Shown here piece by piece: positions 1 through 12,915 of a DNA stretch of 64,000 bases. The notes below the pieces were generated by a model. It was not told where the DNA came from. It was given only the letters and a program-made list of their open reading frames with translations, and made no database searches. How positions within the stretch are numbered: the stretch's first letter is position 1; each line of letters starts with the position of its first letter. Source of the DNA: Ridgeia piscesae (taxonomy: Eukaryota > Annelida > Polychaeta > Sabellida > Siboglinidae); contig JAODUO010000569.1 in NCBI GenBank assembly GCA_025642075.2, forward strand, positions 286,001 through 350,000, read 5' to 3'. Made by a program: the position numbers and the translations under genes.

Positions 1-252
1 GATTGTTGAAAGAAGATCTATGTGAAAAATAAGAATATAATGTAATAAATAATACTATAAAATAATGGTGAAAAATTGGGAGACTACTCAAATAATTTTA
101 TGTACTAAAATCACAACAATTAACATTATTTCTTTTACTATATGGTTGATTGTTGGAAGAAGATATGAAAAATAAGAATATAATGTAATAAATAATACTA
201 TAAAATAATGGTGAAAAATTGTGTGAGACATTTACTCCAATAATTTTATGTG
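1..252. repeat. Tandem duplication, about 147 bp period
   Basis: Two adjacent copies of an AT-rich segment start at 1 and 148. Both open with GATTGTTG and share AATAAGAATATAATGTAATA and the run ending in TAATTTTATGT. They differ by a few substitutions and small indels. No coding content is visible and the left edge may continue outside the window. Confidence 0.85.
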
Positions 253-660
253 CCGTTAACTCTGAAATGTGCTGCACTGTGACTGTGCTGCAAATTAATG
301 GATTGTGAAAAACTGGCCACAAAATGACAGCTAACCAAGTTAAATGTTTCATTCCTATCAAAGTTCTGTTATTGTGGCAGTTATTTTGTAACAATAAATG
401 TTTCCCATTGCGTTTCTTGTGTAGACATGTATTTTGAGTTGTACAGCTGAAGGGGTCAATGAGATAATAATGTTGCTGTCAGTGGGCACTCATTATGTTG
501 TTAGTGGTCCTGTAGTCGTGTTATCGCAACTGACACACAAGAGAGATGTGACATTAGTGCTGGAGAAACTTGACAGGTCATTTTCATTTTGTAAAGCTTA
601 CTACGACGACATGTAACAACCAAACCGCAGATGGCCCTGTGTTTGTAATCTGATATTGTG

Positions 661-1372
661 TGGTGGATGGGTATGTGAATGAGTGGGTGGGTGGGTGAGA
701 GTAATGAGTGAGTGGGTGGGTGAAAGTGAGTGGGTGGATGGGTGGGTAGGTGAGAGTAGTGAATGGGTGAGAGTGAGTGGGTGGGTGGGTGGGTGGGTGA
801 GATTAGTGAATGGGTGATAGTGAGTGAGGTGGGTGGGTGAGATTAGTGAATGGGTGATAGTGAGTGGGTGGGTAAGTGTAGTGAGTGGGTGGTGGGTGAG
901 AGTGAGTGGGTGGGTGGTGAGATTAGTGAATGGGTGATAGTGAGTGGGTGGGTAAGCGTAGTGAGAGGTGGGTGGGTGGGTGGTGAGAAAGTGAGTGGGT
1001 GGATGGGTGGGTGGGTGAGAGTAGTGAATGGGTGAGAGTGAGTGGGTGGGTGGGTGGGTGGGTGAGATTAGTGAATGGGTGATAGTGAGTGGGTGGGTGG
1101 GTGAGATTAGTGAATGGGTGATAGTGAGTGGGTGGGTAAGCGTAGTGAATTGGTGAGAGTGAGTGGGTGGATGGGTGGGTGAGAGTAGTGAGAGGGTGGG
1201 TGGGTGGGTGGAAGGATAGTGAGTGAATGAGCGAGTAAGTTAGAGTAGGGAGTGGGTGAGAGGAGTGAGTGGATGGGTGGGTGGGTGGGTGGGTTGGTGA
1301 GAGAATTGTGGGGGTGGGAGAGTGCGGTGGGTGGGTGGGTGGGTGGGTGGGTGGGTGGGTGTGTGAGTCATG
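661..1372 (+). repeat. G-rich degenerate minisatellite (GGGTGGGTGA/GTGAGTGG units)
   Basis: About 700 bases made of interspersed GTGAGTGGGTGGGTGG, GAGAGTAGTGAATGG and GTGATAGTGAGTGG blocks. Many places have four or more successive GGG runs separated by a single T, most clearly near 780-800 and 1325-1370. The plus strand is strongly G-biased and would be expected to form G-quadruplexes. Open frames across it (W/G/V/S-rich) are repeat artefacts. Confidence 0.9.
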
Positions 1373-4300
1373 TCACTGACCATGCAATAACTAAGCAACT
1401 GTTTCCCTTTTATCCTACTGTCAACTTGTGTTGTGCAATAAATATAACATTGTTAAGTGTTGGAGGAAGTTGTACTGCCGGCCGCAGTGTCCCAGGTAAA
1501 CAGTTGTGTTTAACTTAAAAACCTTTGTGGGAATTAATGTTAGGGTCAAAACACTGCACATATACTGCCACATATACTGGCGACTAGACCTGTGCAGTGT
1601 AGTTGTTGATTCCTGTACACATAAGGCATACAAAGAGTATAGGAGTGACACTGAATTCATATGATCCTAATGAAGTATTTCCTATATAATTTATTTCTAT
1701 AACATGTTAAAACATTGATGTAGCATTAAATTAATTAATCGTTTTATAATATTGTTGCGAATATTGGTCTTATTGCCATTTCAGAAAGCCACCACTTACT
1801 GCAGAATTATGAAGTATAACGGGAGAGTTATTATGACAAGTGAACTTTATGCAACAAAACCTTATCACATGAAGCATCATTTTGAGTGGGTTTGGAAGTA
1901 ATGATATTAGGAAACAAGTTGTCATGTTCATTAGCTTAGTGGTATTGTGACAATAGGACATTTTTATTCCAGGCTTAACTGGCTTTATTACGCATGCCAA
2001 GGATTACTTGAAAGAAAGAGTAGTCAGGAATGTTTAAGTAAAACATAACAATGGCGGAACATACTTTTGTGATTTAAAAAATGAAATCAGAAAGTGGAAA
2101 TATTTCTCATGGCCACTCATTGGATGATCACATTTTTATGTTGTTATGTGCCTTCACAACAAAATATGTAACACAAATAACTAGAGATATAAGGCATAGA
2201 ATAATGTTTGCAACAACAGTGTACACATATTGACAATAATAATACGTGAAACAGTTACAAAGAGTCCCACAAGTAGCAGCCCTGTAAACTAGGTCCTGGT
2301 AACCACGGGTGATGTTATTAGTGTACATTAACGTTATATTCCATCTTTGCCTTGTCTTGGAGGATTTGTTTTTGCTTTTCTTGGTCAGGCTGGGGTAAAT
2401 GCAGAAAGGGTGTGTCAACGAATACTCCATCTGTTTCATTTAATTCCATCTATCTAAATAAACTATCTATCTATCTATCTATCCAACTAACTTTCTTAAT
2501 TGACTTCCCCCTTCCTTTTCTTTTTAACTGTGATATATAATTACCATCCTACCATCATTGTAAATGTGGCACAGAGTTATTTTGGGAAATAAAGCAAATA
2601 AACTGTGAATATAGTATATTTTAAATTATATCACTTTTCATTGAACAATCAATAAAAACTATAAGAATATTCATTATGACATTTAAATATTATAATTACA
2701 TCCAAATTTATCAAGTTCTAACACTCAAATAAGGTGTGAAAATTGTCATTATAGTTTTTCCGAAACACATTCTTTTTATCAGGCAACCAGGAATTTTGCA
2801 GATGCATAAATCCGTTGATTTCAAGTAATTTGGCCACATCACCTACGGCCATTTTGTTAATACCTCACAGTAAGCAGTTGCAGATTTGCAGTTTGTAAAA
2901 ACTAGCAACACGCAGCATAAAGATGAGTTACTTTTTACTAGTAACCACTGCTAATAATTTGACATGTGCATTTTGTGTACCCATATTGATTTACCATGTA
3001 GAAGACTAGATAAGAACGGTCATAACAGATTCATTGTAATTGGGACAGTTTCACTAACATCCAGTGCAGGTAACAATTACTGGACTAACTCAATCTTTTC
3101 ATCCCAATATTTTACATTGTAAATGATGTATGTGCAGTTTCACAGAACAATTTACTCTACAGAGTTTTTTGTGCCGTGACTAGTGACATAAGTGTAACTG
3201 TAAAACATTCTTTCACACTTGAGTAAAAGCTAGATGTGTTTTCTGCTGTAAGTGCAAATCGATATGATATAAACAAAACGGTATGGAGTAAAACTAAACA
3301 GAACGAGATGCAGGGAGATCAAATTTATTGAGATCAACCGCAGATAAAAGTCGATGCCAAACAACTGGGATGTATGTTTTTTTGTTTTTAGCATTATTCA
3401 CTGGTGAAATTATATAAACCGCAACCACCCTTAGCCCTCGCTCCCATTGGACACAGCAAATGAATGTGCGTAGGTGATTGCAACCTGACAAAACGATAGT
3501 GATATATTTATTATAAATTGTTAGATAGAATGCCTTCCACTTTCACTTGGCACTTATTCACCATCACGGCCGCTTGTTGTTTAGTGACGTGTACGTAAAT
3601 GCATAAATATTATGAATACCCCGGTACGGTTAATTCGATATTGATCAAAAAACGCTATGCCCGCCGCGACGTACATCTGCAAATGTCGACGTACATCTGC
3701 AAATGTCGTCGAGATTAATCAGGGTTTGTGCTGGTAATCTTTTGTCAAAACGGATTACTGCAATAATGAAAAGTATGACGTGTTTGGTAAGTTGCACGGC
3801 AAATGAGCGGCTCCGTTACGTCGCCGCACTAAATCGCATTATATTTTGTCATTTTGGACCTTGTCACACGTCAACAGTGCCAGATAAGTGTACGCGTGCG
3901 TCAGCCAAGACACGTGATAGCCAGCCCGGTTCGGCTACGAGTACCGGTTGTCCGTGCTTAGATAGCCGCTTAATAAATGCAATAGATGTGTTTTTTATTG
4001 CAGGATGTATGTAAAATTAAGCTGTATAAATAGAGCACTGTGTGACTCATAGCTGAGTTTCTCAGTGCAGTAGTCAATGTTTTATACCATTTCGGGTGCC
4101 CGTTATCATCCAAGGGCAAACAGTTAGATCAGCCCAAAATATGCAGACTATGATAGGTGGGGAAAATGAGTAAAAAATTAGAAAGTTCAGGAGACGTCAT
4201 TTGTCAACACGTCATCTATGTGACTGAAGAAAAATCTGCAAAATATATATTGGAATAAATACTTGCTATTGAAATAATGCTTTATTGTTAAGTTATTAAT

Positions 4301-6654
4301 TAATTTCTGTGGCGCCGCTGTGGATCACAAATGAGAGTTTTATCGTCCGGTCACCAGCCGTTTTGTTGGCGCTGGACGAATGATTGTGACATTTACAAAA
4401 TTGACACCAGCAGACAAGGAGATTAATTTATTTGCATTTACGACACACTTAATTACAACTTGATATGTATTGTATGCAGGACCTGTATAAGGATTTTCCT
4501 TTGTTGGGAAACTGATACGGTAGACCCAGTCTGGGAACACCTGTATGCAAGATGACTTCTTGTCTTGGACTTCCACTTTCTTAGTTCCCATCATCATTCT
4601 TTCAGTCTTAATTGGCCTGTTTGAAATCACCTGTCTCCAGAGACCACTTCAGATGGACTGGACAGTGGTCACTCAAGACAGTCCCTACTGGTCAGGGCTA
4701 CTGGTAGTTATGGCATTGAACAAAATAATAAGTCAGTTTCTGAATGTTTCATTTTAAAGTACATCTTAAAATTAACATTGTTATACTTTGAGGTTGTGTC
4801 TATAATTATTGTTGTGATCACTGTAGTAAATTTACTTTCATAAAGCATGTAAAAACAGGCTTTTTTATAGACTCATCTTTAATCATTTTTAAATGATGTT
4901 TCCTTACAGTACAATAAGACTGCATCATAAATAGGAGTCTCGTTCCATGGCTGTCAATAACAGGACGTTATTAGACAGTAATTTTGATCCTCGTGTTGGA
5001 ATTTGACGCCATTTCGACATGGTGCTCTGTTTTGTGCATTCCTGACTCGCCTTTCCATGTCGGGGTGAATGTCCTGATGCGATTCCACTTGTTTTTCAAT
5101 AGAGACATGCATATGCTGGTAATAAGGAACTATTTTACATGGGAGTACAGGCCCCAAATAACTGATTCCTAAACAAAAATGTCTTGCCTATTTTATGTAA
5201 TTTTTTTGATAATTACATTTTTTAACCAACAGTTCATCTGTTTTAAAATAAAAATATGTCAAATGTATATGTCCAGTTGGGATTACGGAGGTAAAAAAGG
5301 CTGCTGTAAAGTGTTTGATGTTTGATATGTTCGATTGGTTCCTAATTGTAAAACCTTCTCAATCAGTGAACTTCCCACTAGTAATTGCCACCCCGTCTGA
5401 TTCTAGGAATTGCACCAGCCAGCCTCTCTTTAAGAAAACTTTTTTTCATATCGCTGTTAAGTCGCAGATTGCAAGAAATTGCCTTATTTAAAGACGCATG
5501 CAGCTGCGGTTGCCAGGTGACAACGATGCCTGCCCAGTGCAAACAAATGAAGTAATCTCTCATTCTGTGATACATTAGTAGTTTCCTATTGAGAAATGTG
5601 GGTGAAGCTTCCTGGTCTGTTCTCATCCCACAATGCATTAATAATGACGTTTTAACACCGACCTGGTGATTATAGTTGCAGTGTACATTACAGGATTTAG
5701 AGAGATATGCCCCATAGGGGCTACTAAGGAAATGTAAGTGGACGTGACTGACGTTTGTCTGTTGAATTCAGGGGCTGTTGAATACTTATTCATTACTTTA
5801 ACAATTGCATGGTTTCGAGTATCTTCACAGTTATCAGGTATCACAGTAGTTTTACCGACTTTAAGTATCAGTTTTATTATGCCAAAAACATGCTCACAGA
5901 TTATAGTACCAGCATATTTTGTTCCATTGGTTGAAACTGAAACTAGTCAACATATAGAAACAAAAATTCTTTAAAAAATTATTTGGTTTCAATTTAAATA
6001 CATTTGCTTAAATGCTTATAGCCTTTGTTATAGGACCCGATAACAAGTATACAAAATAGAACTAATTACAAAACTAGAAAGTCAGGGTAACACTATTAAG
6101 AAATGATATACCTGCAAAGTCCGTTATAAAATGTTTCACCACAACTGTAAAGAAATAGCTGACAATAAATGCATTATAGTGTATTACTGTTTACATTAAA
6201 CGTCAGTGCAAATCAGGTCAGAGGGAGAGAAAAATAATGTTCGGTAAAACATAAGCAATCATTGAATCAATGCCGTTATGATTGAGTTGGCTGAAGTCGC
6301 TGGTCACCAGCCAATGGCGTAGTATGAACTGAGACATGGCGTGGCCCCAAGTAAGACTTGGGTCAAGGTTAAATAATAACATTGTCTGGCAGGCACGGGA
6401 ATGCACTGGATGAAACTAAAGCCGAGATAGTTCCAAGATATCCCACCTCACTCCCGATCACATAAATGAGCGCACAATCACATAAACGAATGAATCTGAA
6501 TCCTCTGTGAAATTGAATATACTTGCAACTAAAGCACTGCTGTTTTCAAGTGTAGAATGCATACTTGGGAGTGTTTGTTTATATGAAGTTGTTACGTAAA
6601 TAGACATGTAGCTCAAGTGTCTGAAACATCTGGCCACCAGATCATCTGATTGGC
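1373..6654. other. Non-coding stretch, no gene recognised
   Basis: AT-rich sequence without a recognisable exon on either strand. It contains a short CTAT microsatellite near 2459-2483 and a perfect 20-bp tandem duplication of CGACGTACATCTGCAAATGT at 3667-3706 in a small CpG-richer patch (about 3540-3990). Short open frames here have no family resemblance I can name. It may be intron upstream of the zinc-finger exon at 7062, since that exon needs a 5' partner that is not found here. Confidence 0.5.
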
Positions 6655-6745
6655 TGTCTGTGTCTGTGTCTGTGTCTGTGTCTGTGTCTGTGTCTGTGTC
6701 TGTGTCTGTGTCTGTGTCTGTGTCTGTGTCTGTGTCTGTGTCTGT
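6655..6745. repeat. TGTGTC hexanucleotide microsatellite
   Basis: About 15 perfect copies of a 6-bp unit (TGTCTG/TGTGTC). Because 6 is a multiple of 3, it opens Ser-Val repeats on the plus strand and Asp-Thr or His-Arg repeats on the minus strand; none of these is a gene. Confidence 0.95.
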
Positions 6746-7061
6746 ATGGCAGGCCTGGACAGTGAGGTATGTATACAGAAAATGCACCCGATTTCAGTTG
6801 AAAGTTGACAAAACTCTCAACACTTCCCAGGACGACTGTGGTACAAACCCAGTTGTTCATTATTCCGTGGCCGTGAAATCAAGTGGTAGGTCGATCATTT
6901 GTGTGATGTTTCACCCAAGAGACAGACTCCTGTGATGGCAGCACTTTGATACCTTAACAGGAGCCGTATTTGTTGCATGTGTACCGGTACTTGTGGTTGT
7001 ACTGAAATGAAAATGAAATATATTGGTTCACTCGTTCAACGCTGTCATTGATGTGTTGCAG

Positions 7062-8263
7062 GCGAGCGCCCGTACCACTGTGGGGCGTGTGGCCAGCGTT
7101 ACACCCAGGGGCACCTGCTCAAGTCACACATCCGCAGTCGCCACGCCGGCAACATGCAGTTCTACAACCTGGAGAAGAAGAGCGACTCCACCAGGGGGCG
7201 CAAGTCACTCGACCCGAAGCACGACCACCTGTCACCCCTGGTGGGCGGACTCGGCCACAAGCAGGACAAGATCAGCGCTCTGCTGGCCGCTGCCTCCAAC
7301 GGTGGACACCTCCCCCCGCAGCAGTCACAAACACACCCGATGCGATTCGGGCGGCTGGGCCTCTCCCCGGCGACCATCAACCAGTACATGAACGCGATCG
7401 CCCCGTTCCCGGTCCGTCACATGATGTCGCCACAGGTGGCGCTGGCTGGTGGGCTGTTGATGACACCACAGCTGTTTGCGCTTGGAGGTATTCCCGGTGG
7501 CCTGCCAGCGATCGGCAGTGCCATGTTGCCGGGCACACTGAGACAGGGCATGCCAATGATGTCGACCGCGACCACCGCCACGATGGCACAGCCGACCGGC
7601 ATCGCAACGACAGCCTGCACTGGAAACTCCGGCATCAAGATCCCGTTGAAAATCCCCGAGATTCCAAATCCATCAGGCAGCGCGAGTTTCTTCCCGATGG
7701 ACTCTGCGAGTCTGTTTTCCACAGGTGGCGCCAGCATCTTCCCAACAGGTGGCAGCAGTGACAGCTTCTCGCCGAAGATCCGCGAGTTGAGCAGCGACGA
7801 CGAGATTGCCGTTCCGGAAGATCTGAGCACAAAGAAAACGGCCACAGCGGAGAAGAAGGTCACCATGTCGACGGATGAACGAAATGCGGTACCACTAGAG
7901 GGCGCTCCACAGGATTTGTCCAACTACAGCAAGTTTGATGAGATGTCAGCGTCCCCGGGAGGAGAGCAGGCAGCGATCAAGCGCGATACAAGCTACGAGC
8001 CATTCCATAGCGATGTCGCGACGATGACGGAGACCAGCTGCACCGATGCGACCACCAGGTGTCCCCACCGCAGAGAGCTGCGGCAGTTGCGTCGGAACAT
8101 CCTGCGCATGTTGAGCGTGTTCACTCCCGAGCTGAACATCGAGAACGGCATCGACTGCAACTCAAACCAGGTCGACCAGCTCCTGCACGAAGTCATCTAC
8201 AGCAACGACGAAGACGACGTCGTCGCCGATGGCAACGCGGGCGCCCCTGGTGGCAAGGGCTGA
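7062..8263 (+). CDS. Terminal coding exon of a C2H2 zinc-finger protein with PxDLS motifs
   Basis: The exon follows a clean acceptor (GTGTTGCAG at 7053-7061) and enters in phase: the first two bases complete a Gly codon, giving the linker GERP. One C2H2 finger follows, with Cys codons at 7079 and 7088 and His codons at 7127 and 7142 (C-x2-C-x12-H-x4-H). The remaining 370 or so residues are low-complexity, rich in Ser/Thr/Gly/Pro and Met, and end in an acidic stretch before TGA at 8261-8263. Two short motifs stand out: PEDLSTKK at 7814-7837 and PQDLS at 7907-7921, matching the PxDLS(xK) motif that recruits the CtBP corepressor. A conserved-looking helical segment (RELRQLRRNILRML, about 8071-8112) precedes the C terminus. 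The earlier fingers and the start codon lie in exons upstream of the window or too far to identify. By inference it is a nuclear DNA-binding repressor. I cannot assign a named family. Codon use is much more GC-rich than the flanks, supporting real coding. Confidence 0.88.
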
Positions 8264-11200
8264 TCGGCGGCCGCTCATTTCGTGGGAACACAATTGAGGT
8301 TGTCTAGTCGATACTGGCTGCACTGCTGATGTGCAGTTATCTTGAATTAGCCAGTCCAGGTGAGGTGCTATATTTGAAGCCAACGAGGTTTATTTACACG
8401 GCGTGAGGAGGCTTGTAGGATAGAAGCGCGCAACGAGGAGGCGGCTTATTTACGAGGTCAAGGACATGGGGGTAGCATCTCGGTTAGGTTGTGTCCCACT
8501 TTCGGGAGGAGTGCGAGGGTTAGGTAGGTCATCGTGTCGAGACGGATGTGCGTCAGTGCACACGTCTCAATTCCATTTGTATCTGGGACCAAATTATTTC
8601 CGATTCGATGGAGTCATGAGTGAGGTTTACACCGGACCATTGTCGGTCCTTAAACGAACGTATTTATGCAGACTGAGTTCGATGTGCTAGAGAGAGACTG
8701 GAGTGGTAACGTATCCTTACAATGTCTGCGTAGTGAAGCTTTGTGCCAGATGAACATTGAATGATATTTTGTGCAGGAACCTGTTCGTTTTGTCGTGTCA
8801 CTTGTTGTCTCCGTGCTACAGCATACACATTGTTTATCAGTCCACCTTTTTGCACTGGCTTCTACTAGGTTTCACTTGATGCGAAACTCATTAGAGTTGT
8901 AGCAGACGAATGCAGTTGTGCAACTGGCAACTGCTAACTAAAGTGTGGGCTGTCCTTTAATTGTTCGGCAGTGAAGAAGGGAATTGTGGTTAACTTCCTG
9001 CAGTTCGTTTGCCGGTGACAGTGTGTATGGTGTAGTGTGCGTAGACTTCAAGTTGCACCAAAAAGTGTTGCATAACTCTGTACTGTCTGCAATCTGCTAT
9101 GAGGCACTTCCTGTTTCTGTCAGGACATTTTGACTATTTTAAAGTGTTCTTCTCTTCATAATTATAAATGTCCCATTTTCTTTCTTCATATCAGTATCAA
9201 ATGTTTTGTAAATTGTGGCGATAAACCACATAATTTGCTGGCTAATGACGTTTAATTCGCCTGGAGATTGCAGATGTACAGCGCTATGCAGAGTGTGTCT
9301 TACTTTCTCGATGAAGAAGTTAGTTTTGAATGTTAGTAGACAATGATTCAGATCAGTCTAAGGATCTGTGACTGTTGCCAAATATGCTATGTTTGCAATA
9401 CATGGAGTGAGTGTACGAAGGTTATTCATAATTTTGGGCGGGTCTACCGCAGGTGGTTTGTCTGGGGCGACATAGAATTGCCTGAGTTTTGCAGACAAGA
9501 TGTGTAGATTTTAGGGGCGCCGGTTGATTTATTGTCATTGCTATAGACGTGATTTGGCGAGTTCTCGGTCCCCTGCGTGTTCGTACGTGCAGTGCGCTGT
9601 GTGGAAATGTTGCGGTAGCCATTGAATTGTCATTGGAAACATTTCGACGTATACCTTGTTGCCATCGTGGTACAAGCATATACCGTTAGTATGACTCGAA
9701 TTTGAACAGTAGATTTTTCCTGTTTCCAATGCGCCATCATTGCATGGCAACCTAGGTTACATTCCTTGCAATTTTTACTGATCGTAGAAGTTCCACAATA
9801 GTTTGTACAGTGTTTAGTGACCGCCCTAAGGGCAAAGTTTGTTTACGTGCAATGGACAGATGCGAACCAAGTGTGGAGAGAGGCTATTTTACATAATACA
9901 GAAACTATTTTAGAGACTGATATAACGTATTTGTGTAGACTTTGCCATGTCGATTAATTGACATTTACACGTGTTAATCAAAAAGTTATTTTAAAGTGTG
10001 GTCCCAGGCATAACGCCGATAGAGAGAGTAACTGTTGATTTGTGAGCATTCCAGAATATGTTGTAATGTGTTTAGCGATTCTGCGTTGGACACAGTTTTG
10101 ATGTAGCGGGTGACCTTGCTGGAATCTAGGTCAAGGTTGATATGATGTAGCAGTCAGAGTTTTGACTGAATGCGATGATGACGATGATGCTATATATTTC
10201 GTATTGTGATAGAATGCCAGTTTAGTATGCATTCCAAATAGAGTAAGGTTTATTATTTAGAGAAGTTTTCCGTAGGCTGTTTACGTAGAGAATGTGCCAG
10301 TTTTGGCAACGCCGCTGTAATCAAAGTTTGCTTTTCCAGGCAGTTTGCTGATGTCAACGATCATATTTGGTAAATGACCCAATTGGCGGATGCAAATCGG
10401 CTCTTCCAGGTTTTGTTTGTGATTTTGATGATGATCTGGGACCAGCGAGTGATGGCGCCTAGTTGATGCTAGTATTTAGTGCGTTCTGTAGAATCGAAGT
10501 TTCCTTTTCATGACTACGTGCACACTGCTGTGGCCGCGATTATTTTGTACCATACTATTTATTGTCAGTAGAACACTTGTATTTTATACTTTATACACTT
10601 ACAAAGGTGTCGTTAGTGGTCGTAGACGGAACGACTTGAAACTGCGGTTTCAACATAGCAATGGCGTTGCTCATTTTGAACTCTGTCGGAGTCGGTTCGA
10701 TTTTGCTGGACGCGTTTGAATGAGGAGCCGAACTGTCTGCTGTTTTTTGGTACACAAATGCTTATTTATTTGAAGTTTGATATTAATGCTTCCATAAACA
10801 GTTACTAGTCATTTGGAACGATCTGCTATATAAGAAATATGTGACAAAACCGGTTCCCGATAACTGAACTTTTAGCAAAGTTTACAGGAATGTGTTAGAT
10901 AGCGATGTGTGCATTGTAGCGAGTAGAACAACGTCTGTGTTGTAAAGTATATTGCATTCCACCTTGCCTACCTGATGGTTGACCAGCGACGCCACGTCAT
11001 GTGACACACCGAGTCTGACCTTTTGACCTTTTTGTCACCCCTTGACTTCTGTCGCCTTCTGTGAACCCAGGAATTTTGGCTCGAGAAGCAAACGGAATGG
11101 AATCGTGGTCAGGCTGTTCTCAGTTAATTTGAAATGTTGCGAAATATATTGTATTATCATATTAGAGTGTGGATGCCATATGTCATGTCGTGAGAGTCTA

Positions 11201-12915
11201 CAGAGTTCAGTGCGGGGTTTGCTGTGGCGGAGGTGAATCCGCCTTGCGATCTGCAAATGTGTCTTTATCTTCTGGTGTCTGCAACTGGTGGTACCCTTTT
11301 AGGTAGCGCCATGTCTCTTAGTAATGTTATATATTCTAAAACAGCGCTCCCCTGGTGGTTCTCAACAACTTCAGTACACTCCAGTGGGGTTGGCACTCCG
11401 ATGTTAAACTGTATACGTTGCTTCAAACTTCGGTGCAGGGATGTCACTCCGGTGTTCTTCATGAGGGGTGGCACCCAAGGATTTACCAGTTTGCCTCAAT
11501 TCAAAATTAAAACACCTTTCATTATAACATCCCACATGATGACCATGACCCCATTTCAGCCAAGTCAAGTACACACCATCAGGTCGCTCGAGATGGGGAC
11601 AGATTTATATGACCTTTCCCCCAGACCTCTGGCATTAAGTCACTTTTAACAGAATGACACACTGACGCCCGTAACCTTTCGTCTGCAGATTATTTCCAAG
11701 TATCCCAGCCTCGTAGCAGATCTAAACACCAAACCGTGCGATGCTTTTTATGCGAAGCTAGCATTTTGATAGAACATTCTGTCATAGTAGCGTGTACAGT
11801 TTAACCTCGGATTTGCCCATCTTCGATCTGCAGTGTCACCACTGCAGTGTCACTCGGCTGTAGTACAGCTTGACGTGTCAGGGAGACAACTGTGTAAGAC
11901 GTCGCGACGTCGACGCACTGCAGCTGTCGTGCTGGTTTCGCAGCCATTGACGGTAGCACACCGCCACACAGGAAACTCATTTAGCTTTCCTCCTCGTTTA
12001 ATTGCAGTAAAATGTCGCAGGCGGTGTCGCCCGTTAACGAGTTCTTGCCACTGTTTTGAGAAGCTCCCACAATGCTGTGGGCTGTGCCAATGGATTGATC
12101 TCAGAGTTTGCGGATCACCGCGGGTTTTGCACTTCTCGCGGGAATCTGACGAAAATTGGTGCTGTGAAATTAATGTGCAGTTACGAGTTATCTCATTCTG
12201 TGCGTCACGGACACACACCCTTGTGAAGTGCCAATACAGAAGGCTTACTGTCTCTACCTACTTGTAGGGGACACACGTGGACGTCTAAATTAGTGTCCAG
12301 CTGGCATCTTTTAAAATTCTTCTTATTGTTATTATCGTTAGTGTTAACTAGCTTAACGATATTATGTCGCATAGCAGTTGTGACGTTTAGTCATGGTTAA
12401 GCATTTCCGCGTTTATTGTACTTGCTCTGATCCAGTGGGCTGTCTTCGCTGTTGTGTTTCCAGGATAAACGTTCGTTATCCACAACGAATCTCACTCCCC
12501 CTTTGCAAACATTGTCCCAATACGTTTTAGCTTTAATTTATCATACCACTGGCAAAACGGTAGTAGATGTCTCCTTGTTAGACATTGCAATATAAATCTG
12601 TCCGTTTCCATGGCAACCGACTATAGACTAATAACCATCAACCGGACGGTAATTGACATTTAAAAATTAATGTTTCATTTATTTCCCGATGTAAATCTAC
12701 TTTTGTTGTCGGTTGGTGGAGCGTAGTATTTTTTGGAAATTGTGTTTTGCACATTTGTGGAGCGAGCACCTCTCGGAGTCACTGTGTGGTGGGAAAATGT
12801 AAATGTCACAGGCGGCTGAAAAATTTCTGTAGAGTGCAGCAACTGAACTGTTGAAAGGTTACAGTGGAGAGAAAGAAAAGAATCTGCCAACTTATAGATT
12901 TATGCAAATAAAGAT
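8264..12915 (+). other. Probable long 3' UTR and downstream sequence of the zinc-finger gene
   Basis: No splice-flanked coding exon is visible after the TGA at 8263. The first canonical AATAAA I noticed on this strand is near 12906-12911, with an ATTAAA variant near 11505, so the 3' UTR could be long. Open frames at 11224-11649 and 11833-12267 have no recognisable domain and I do not call them genes. The end of the transcript cannot be fixed from sequence. Confidence 0.3.

Noticed and set aside
6458..6935. Asp-Thr, His-Arg and Ser-Val repeat proteins
   Set aside because: Three readings of one TGTGTC hexamer microsatellite.
7048..7761. Alternative-frame ORFs over the zinc-finger exon
   Set aside because: Shadows in GC-rich coding DNA; only the frame ending at 8263 continues the C2H2 finger from a proper acceptor.
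11224..12267. Two plus-strand frames of 141 and 144 codons
   Set aside because: No recognisable domain, no splice or promoter context, and they lie downstream of the zinc-finger stop where a 3' UTR is expected.
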